Assembly: GCA_027482185.1 (NCBI GenBank)
Contig: JAIXWF010000014.1
Location: forward strand, 33,505-97,504
DNA: 64,000 bases
DNA from: Opitutaceae bacterium
GTDB lineage: Bacteria; Verrucomicrobiota; Verrucomicrobiia; Opitutales; Opitutaceae
Direction: 5' to 3'
Made by a program: the position numbers and the translations under genes. Within the stretch, counting starts at the first letter, position 1; each line of letters opens with the position of its first letter. The notes beneath the pieces are model-generated. The model worked only from the letters and a program-made list of their open reading frames with translations, did not search any database and was not told where the DNA came from. Shown in pieces: positions 60,992 to 64,000 of the stretch.

Positions 60992-61876
60992 TCAGGCGGC
61001 GGATTCTTGGCGGGCGACGCGCCAGAGGATAATCGCGGACAGCACGACCGGCAGGCCCTTGAGCGGCAGGTAGAGGAAGAACCAGGTGCCGCCCATGAGG
61101 GAGGCGAGCAGCGGGGAATTCCAGAAACCGTGCATGGCCCAGGCGGCGCCGAGGGAGCCGGCCGCCACGAGCAGGCGGCGGGCGAACGGCGCCTCGGGAT
61201 GGGCGACAAAGTAACCGACGCCGAAGGCGGCGACCGCGGAGTAGGCGGCGTGGCTCCAGAGGCCGCAGAGAATGCCGCGCACGATCAGGTTTTGCACGAC
61301 GGGCTCGATCTGGTTGGCGGAGGGGTGGCCGAGGGCGGCGTTGACGGTGTAGAAGTAGTCCTCGACGACCTGGAAGCCGAGGCCGACGAGGGCGCCGAGC
61401 GCCATGATCGACGGGATGGTGCGGAAGCGGCCGGGGGCGATGAGCAGCAGGAGCACGACGCCCAGGAGCTTGAGCGGCTCCTCGTCGCTCGGGCCGGCGA
61501 TGGCCGCGCCCCAAGCGTGGGAGAATTCCGGACTCACGAGTTTGGCGGCGAGGCCGAAGATCGCCTGGTTGGCCGGCACGGCGAGGTAGACCGCGCCGAG
61601 CCCGCCCCAAGCGAAGGCCATGACGAACGGCGTCGCCGGCTGACCGCGGAAGAGACCGAGTTTACGGAACAGCCACAGGGGGGGCAGCGTGTAGAGAGTC
61701 CACACGAGGAGACCGAGCCCCGTGGACAAAGGCATGACCGTGAAACCGCCGAGGGCCATCATGCCGGCGGTGTGGAGGCCGCCGACGAGCAGCAGGGCAT
61801 ACAGCCAGAAGGCGGGCTGCCGCGGTTGGAACAGCGGGAGGGCGGACGACGGCGCGGAGGCGGGAGCGGGTTTCAT
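60992..61876 (-). CDS. PrsW-family intramembrane metalloprotease-like protein
   Basis: 294 residues with about eight membrane segments. The PrsW pattern of two acidic motifs and two histidines is visible: GPSDEEPLKLLG (Glu-Glu), VVEDYFY (Glu-Asp), SHAAYSAVAA and AWAMHGFWN. In Bacillus PrsW cuts the anti-sigma factor RsiW; no anti-sigma or sigma gene is seen here. It overlaps the upstream gene by four bases (ATGA). Confidence 0.8.
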   Translation of the reverse strand: MKPAPASAPSSALPLFQPRQPAFWLYALLLVGGLHTAGMMALGGFTVMPLSTGLGLLVWTLYTLPPLWLFRKLGLFRGQPATPFVMAFAWGGLGAVYLAVPANQAIFGLAAKLVSPEFSHAWGAAIAGPSDEEPLKLLGVVLLLLIAPGRFRTIPSIMALGALVGLGFQVVEDYFYTVNAALGHPSANQIEPVVQNLIVRGILCGLWSHAAYSAVAAFGVGYFVAHPEAPFARRLLVAAGSLGAAWAMHGFWNSPLLASLMGGTWFFLYLPLKGLPVVLSAIILWRVARQESAA

Positions 61877-62451
61877 TTGGCCTCCTTGATCTGCAGGCTT
61901 TCGAGGAGGGCGACGGCGTCGCGCATCGCCGCGGCGCCCTGGCCGGGCACGCTGCGCACGCGGACGGCGAAACCGAATTTCGCGCCGGGGATGCGGCCGA
62001 TCCAGACGCGGCCGTCGGCGTGTTCGCCGTAGATCGCGGAGGTGGAGCCGGCGATGCCGCGCGCGGTGCGGAAGGGTTCCGGTTGGCCCGCGAGGTGGAA
62101 ACGCCGGGTGGTTTCGAAGAGGCGGCGGAGACGTTCGAGCATTTCCGCTTCGCTGCCTTCCCAGGGGAACGTGGTGGCGACGAGCGAGCTGGCGTCGTTG
62201 AGCAACGCGAGCGTTTCGCCGGGATTGGTTTTGGGGATATCGGCCGACCAACCGGCGGGCGTAACGACGCTCACCCCGTGCCCGAGCGCGACGGTGACGC
62301 CGGCCGGTTGTGCGGCGGTGCCGGGCACGATCCGGTTCAGGGCAGTGAGGCCGAAACCGTAGAACAGGGCGACGGCCAGCACGGCGAGAGTGCCCGGCCA
62401 ATTGGGCCGCGGGGCGGAGGCCGGCGGAGGGAAGGTGGAGACGGAGGCCAT
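61873..62451 (-). CDS. Membrane-anchored protein of unknown function
   Basis: 192 residues. One transmembrane segment (about 19-40; TLAVLAVALFYGFGL) follows a Pro-rich N-terminus. The rest is probably extracytoplasmic and has GVSVVTPAGWSADIPKTNPG, similar in feel to PsbP/DUF1795-like domains, but no confident match is possible by eye. The four-base overlap with the PrsW-like gene suggests a shared function, possibly as its substrate or partner. Confidence 0.65.
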   Translation of the reverse strand: MASVSTFPPPASAPRPNWPGTLAVLAVALFYGFGLTALNRIVPGTAAQPAGVTVALGHGVSVVTPAGWSADIPKTNPGETLALLNDASSLVATTFPWEGSEAEMLERLRRLFETTRRFHLAGQPEPFRTARGIAGSTSAIYGEHADGRVWIGRIPGAKFGFAVRVRSVPGQGAAAMRDAVALLESLQIKEAK

Positions 62452-62466
62452 GGGAACAGGAACTGC

Positions 62467-63525
62467 CTACTTTACCGGCAGCGTGAGCTGCACGTCGCCT
62501 TGGGTGGAGGCGGCCTGGGCCTGCAGGTTGAAGAGCAGGCGAAGGAGGAAGAGGGTGTTGCGCGAGCGGAGGTCGTCGGCCCGGAGGTAGAACCAGTGGC
62601 CCCGATAGAAGATCGCCGGTTCGGCGTTGGCGGGGCGCTGCGCACTGGAGTTGATGCGCATGAGAGGGGAGGGTTCGGTGCGGGCGTCGGTCGGCCAAAC
62701 CAGAGCGGCGTGGGCGGCGGGCGGCTCGACGTAGTTCGACAGGTAGCTGAGCAGGGCCAGCAGCGAACGTGAGCTGACGGCGATCGCGCCGGCGGTGCCC
62801 TGCAGGCCGGACTTCAATTCGTAGCTCTTGAGCCGCGGGTCGAGTCCGAGCGTGGCGATGACGAGTTTGCCGTCGGCCGAGGCGAGGGCGTCGTCGCTCA
62901 GGGTGGCCAGGACCTTGCCGTTGGCGGAGCGCAGGCCTTCGTCCGGGGTGCCGAGGCGGAGCCCGCCGGACTGCAGCAGGCGGGACATGGCATCGGTCAC
63001 CTGGCGAAACTCGGCGCGCTCCGCGCTGCTGGCGGAGCGGGCGTTGGACAGGTGGTTGAGGCGCTTGAAGAGGAGCTGGGCGACGACCGAGAAATCGAAG
63101 CCGTTGTCGAGCATCAGGAACACGGGCCGGATGTCGAAAGGCATGAGCAGTTCGTTGGAAAATTCCCGGCCGAGCAGCGGCTTGTAGGTGATCGTGGGGG
63201 CGTCCTTCACGATCACCTTGGGTTTCGCGAGGGCGAGCGGGTTGGGCGAGGAGCCGTCGCCGACGCGCACTTCGCTCTCGGTGCCGTATTCGAGGGACGG
63301 CGACGCAGTGACGCTCGTGACCTGGAGGAAGACGGGCGCGTCGAGGTAGGCGAGGCGCACGATGTTGGCCAGCAGCTCTTCCTGGTCGGACCGGGCGAGC
63401 ACCTCGGTGTAGGGGCCGCGCTGTTGCGCGATGGAGGCGGGGCCGCGGCTGAGGCAGCCGCCGAGCAGCAGGACAGCTGCCGTGGCTCCCAGTCCCGCGA
63501 GGAGGGCGCGTCGGAGCATCTTCAT
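62467..63525 (-). CDS. Lipoprotein of unknown function
   Basis: 352 residues from the ATG at 63525. The signal ends in a lipobox LLLGGC (Cys about 25). The mature protein has conserved-looking segments RGPYTEVLARSDQEELLANI and VFLMLDNGFDFSVVAQLL. I cannot assign a family, though it resembles uncharacterised lipoproteins described as SAM-independent or secretion-linked. It is the first gene of the operon and starts 15 bases before its neighbour. Longer upstream starts up to 63723 would put the lipobox inside the protein and are unlikely. Confidence 0.72.
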   Translation of the reverse strand: MKMLRRALLAGLGATAAVLLLGGCLSRGPASIAQQRGPYTEVLARSDQEELLANIVRLAYLDAPVFLQVTSVTASPSLEYGTESEVRVGDGSSPNPLALAKPKVIVKDAPTITYKPLLGREFSNELLMPFDIRPVFLMLDNGFDFSVVAQLLFKRLNHLSNARSASSAERAEFRQVTDAMSRLLQSGGLRLGTPDEGLRSANGKVLATLSDDALASADGKLVIATLGLDPRLKSYELKSGLQGTAGAIAVSSRSLLALLSYLSNYVEPPAAHAALVWPTDARTEPSPLMRINSSAQRPANAEPAIFYRGHWFYLRADDLRSRNTLFLLRLLFNLQAQAASTQGDVQLTLPVK

Positions 63526-63961
63526 CGGGACGAACGGACTTCGGGCAGGCTTTCCCGCGAGAAAGTCGGACGGAAACGGAAAACGGTCATGGGCCGCGCT
63601 CCGCTCTTTGGTTCCGCCGGGCCGACTCCTCGTCGACTGATGGGTGCGCGCGGGCGGGGGAAGCGGACGTAGGTGGCGGAACGCACGGGCGCAAGAGACA
63701 GAATTGCGGCCGCGTCCCGTCAAGCGGCGAGTCGCCGGCGGGTGGCGGAATATTGTCGGCGGACAGTTCGTCGGGGCGTGGCGCCGGACGCGGAGGGCGA
63801 GCGCGATCGGTAGCCCGGGGCTTCAGCCCGGGCGATGGGGCGGGGCGGAGAAATATAACCCGGGCTGAAGGCCCGGGCTACGGCCGGCGGGCGGGGCCGG
63901 AAGCTCCGGCTTTCCACGTGAGACTTTCACCCTTCAACGAGCCGGTTCGCGGCTCCTCGGC
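63526..63961. other. Gene-free stretch with one palindrome copy
   Basis: 436 bases with no convincing gene. It contains the palindrome at 63810-63881 and short TTTCAC/TTCAAC words (GACTTTCACCCTTCAACGAG) near 63925. A promoter for the lipoprotein operon should lie here but none is obvious. Confidence 0.5.
63810..63881. repeat. Fourth copy of the 23-nt-arm palindrome, solitary
   Basis: Left arm 63810-63832 and right arm 63859-63881 pair like the three copies at 59.2-59.6 kb, but no copied gene tail lies beside it. It shows that the palindrome moves or spreads on its own. Confidence 0.75.
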
Positions 63962-64000
63962 TCAGCGGCGGCCGGGGTTCCGGTTGAGCGAGTAGGTGAA
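63962..64000 (-). CDS. C-terminal end of an unknown protein (5' part beyond window)
   Basis: A minus-strand frame enters from the right edge and stops at 63962-63964, ending FTYSLNRNPGRR. The alternating aromatic/polar residues would fit the final strand of an outer membrane barrel. Too little is present to name it, and it may be chance. Confidence 0.28.
   Translation of the reverse strand, partial: FTYSLNRNPGRR

Noticed and set aside
1..64000. tRNA, rRNA and phage genes
   Set aside because: No cloverleaf-like gene, rRNA segment, integrase or transposase was recognised in the window.

Overview
The window reads as chromosomal DNA of a high-GC member of the Verrucomicrobiota, most likely Opitutaceae or a close relative. 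The evidence is three TonB-dependent receptors, two of which start their mature part with the LSPFEV / LNPFVV motif typical of Opitutaceae receptors. Sulfatases, Gfo/Idh/MocA proteins with Tat signals, a DUF1501/DUF1553 pair and a PVC-type cytochrome also fit, as do long GC-driven antisense reading frames everywhere. This placement is inference; there is no rRNA or marker phylogeny in the window.

Region 1 (1-16.5 kb) is a ten-gene nitrate assimilation operon read on the minus strand from about 14.5 kb leftwards. Its order is a cytoplasmic NasS-like nitrate-binding protein, NrtA-like Tat-exported binding protein, permease, two ATPases, an alginate-export-type porin, siroheme nitrite reductase, a diflavin (CysJ-like) reductase, a 4Fe-4S/DmsC-like membrane anchor fusion, and the molybdopterin nitrate reductase, which runs off the left edge. 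A LysR regulator is divergent across a 58-bp region holding a clear dyad. Serine acetyltransferase (cysE) follows. Nitrate would enter by porin and ABC transporter, be reduced to nitrite by the anchored reductase (probably from quinol), and on to ammonium by NirA fed by the diflavin protein.

Region 2 (16.5-23.8 kb) holds a PIN-PhoH ATPase, a small membrane protein, an FAD-dependent oxidoreductase, a Gfo/Idh/MocA dehydrogenase and a membrane-anchored NucA-type nuclease. Region 3 (23.8-52.8 kb) is a scavenging and polysaccharide region. It has three TonB-dependent receptors, an acetyl-xylan-esterase-like hydrolase, a cytochrome/propeller protein, three sulfatases, a lactonase, a heparinase II/III-like lyase, a GH71/99-like protein, a PHP-domain protein, an amidohydrolase and a GT87-like membrane protein. 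Region 4 (52.8-59.2 kb) has another Gfo/Idh/MocA protein and a DUF1501-DUF1553 pair. Region 5 (59.6-63.5 kb) is a five-gene minus-strand operon with a PrsW-like protease, an amino-acid-type binding protein without a transporter, a lipoprotein and two unknowns.

The most unusual feature is a set of short degenerate 'word' repeats, many arranged as inverted pairs. Several families lie between genes, and the same families sit in frame inside at least four genes of the nitrate operon as low-complexity linkers. This resembles the behaviour of Rickettsia palindromic elements. A second striking structure is a 156-bp tandem triplication made of the 3' end of the DUF1553 gene plus a 23-nt-arm palindrome.
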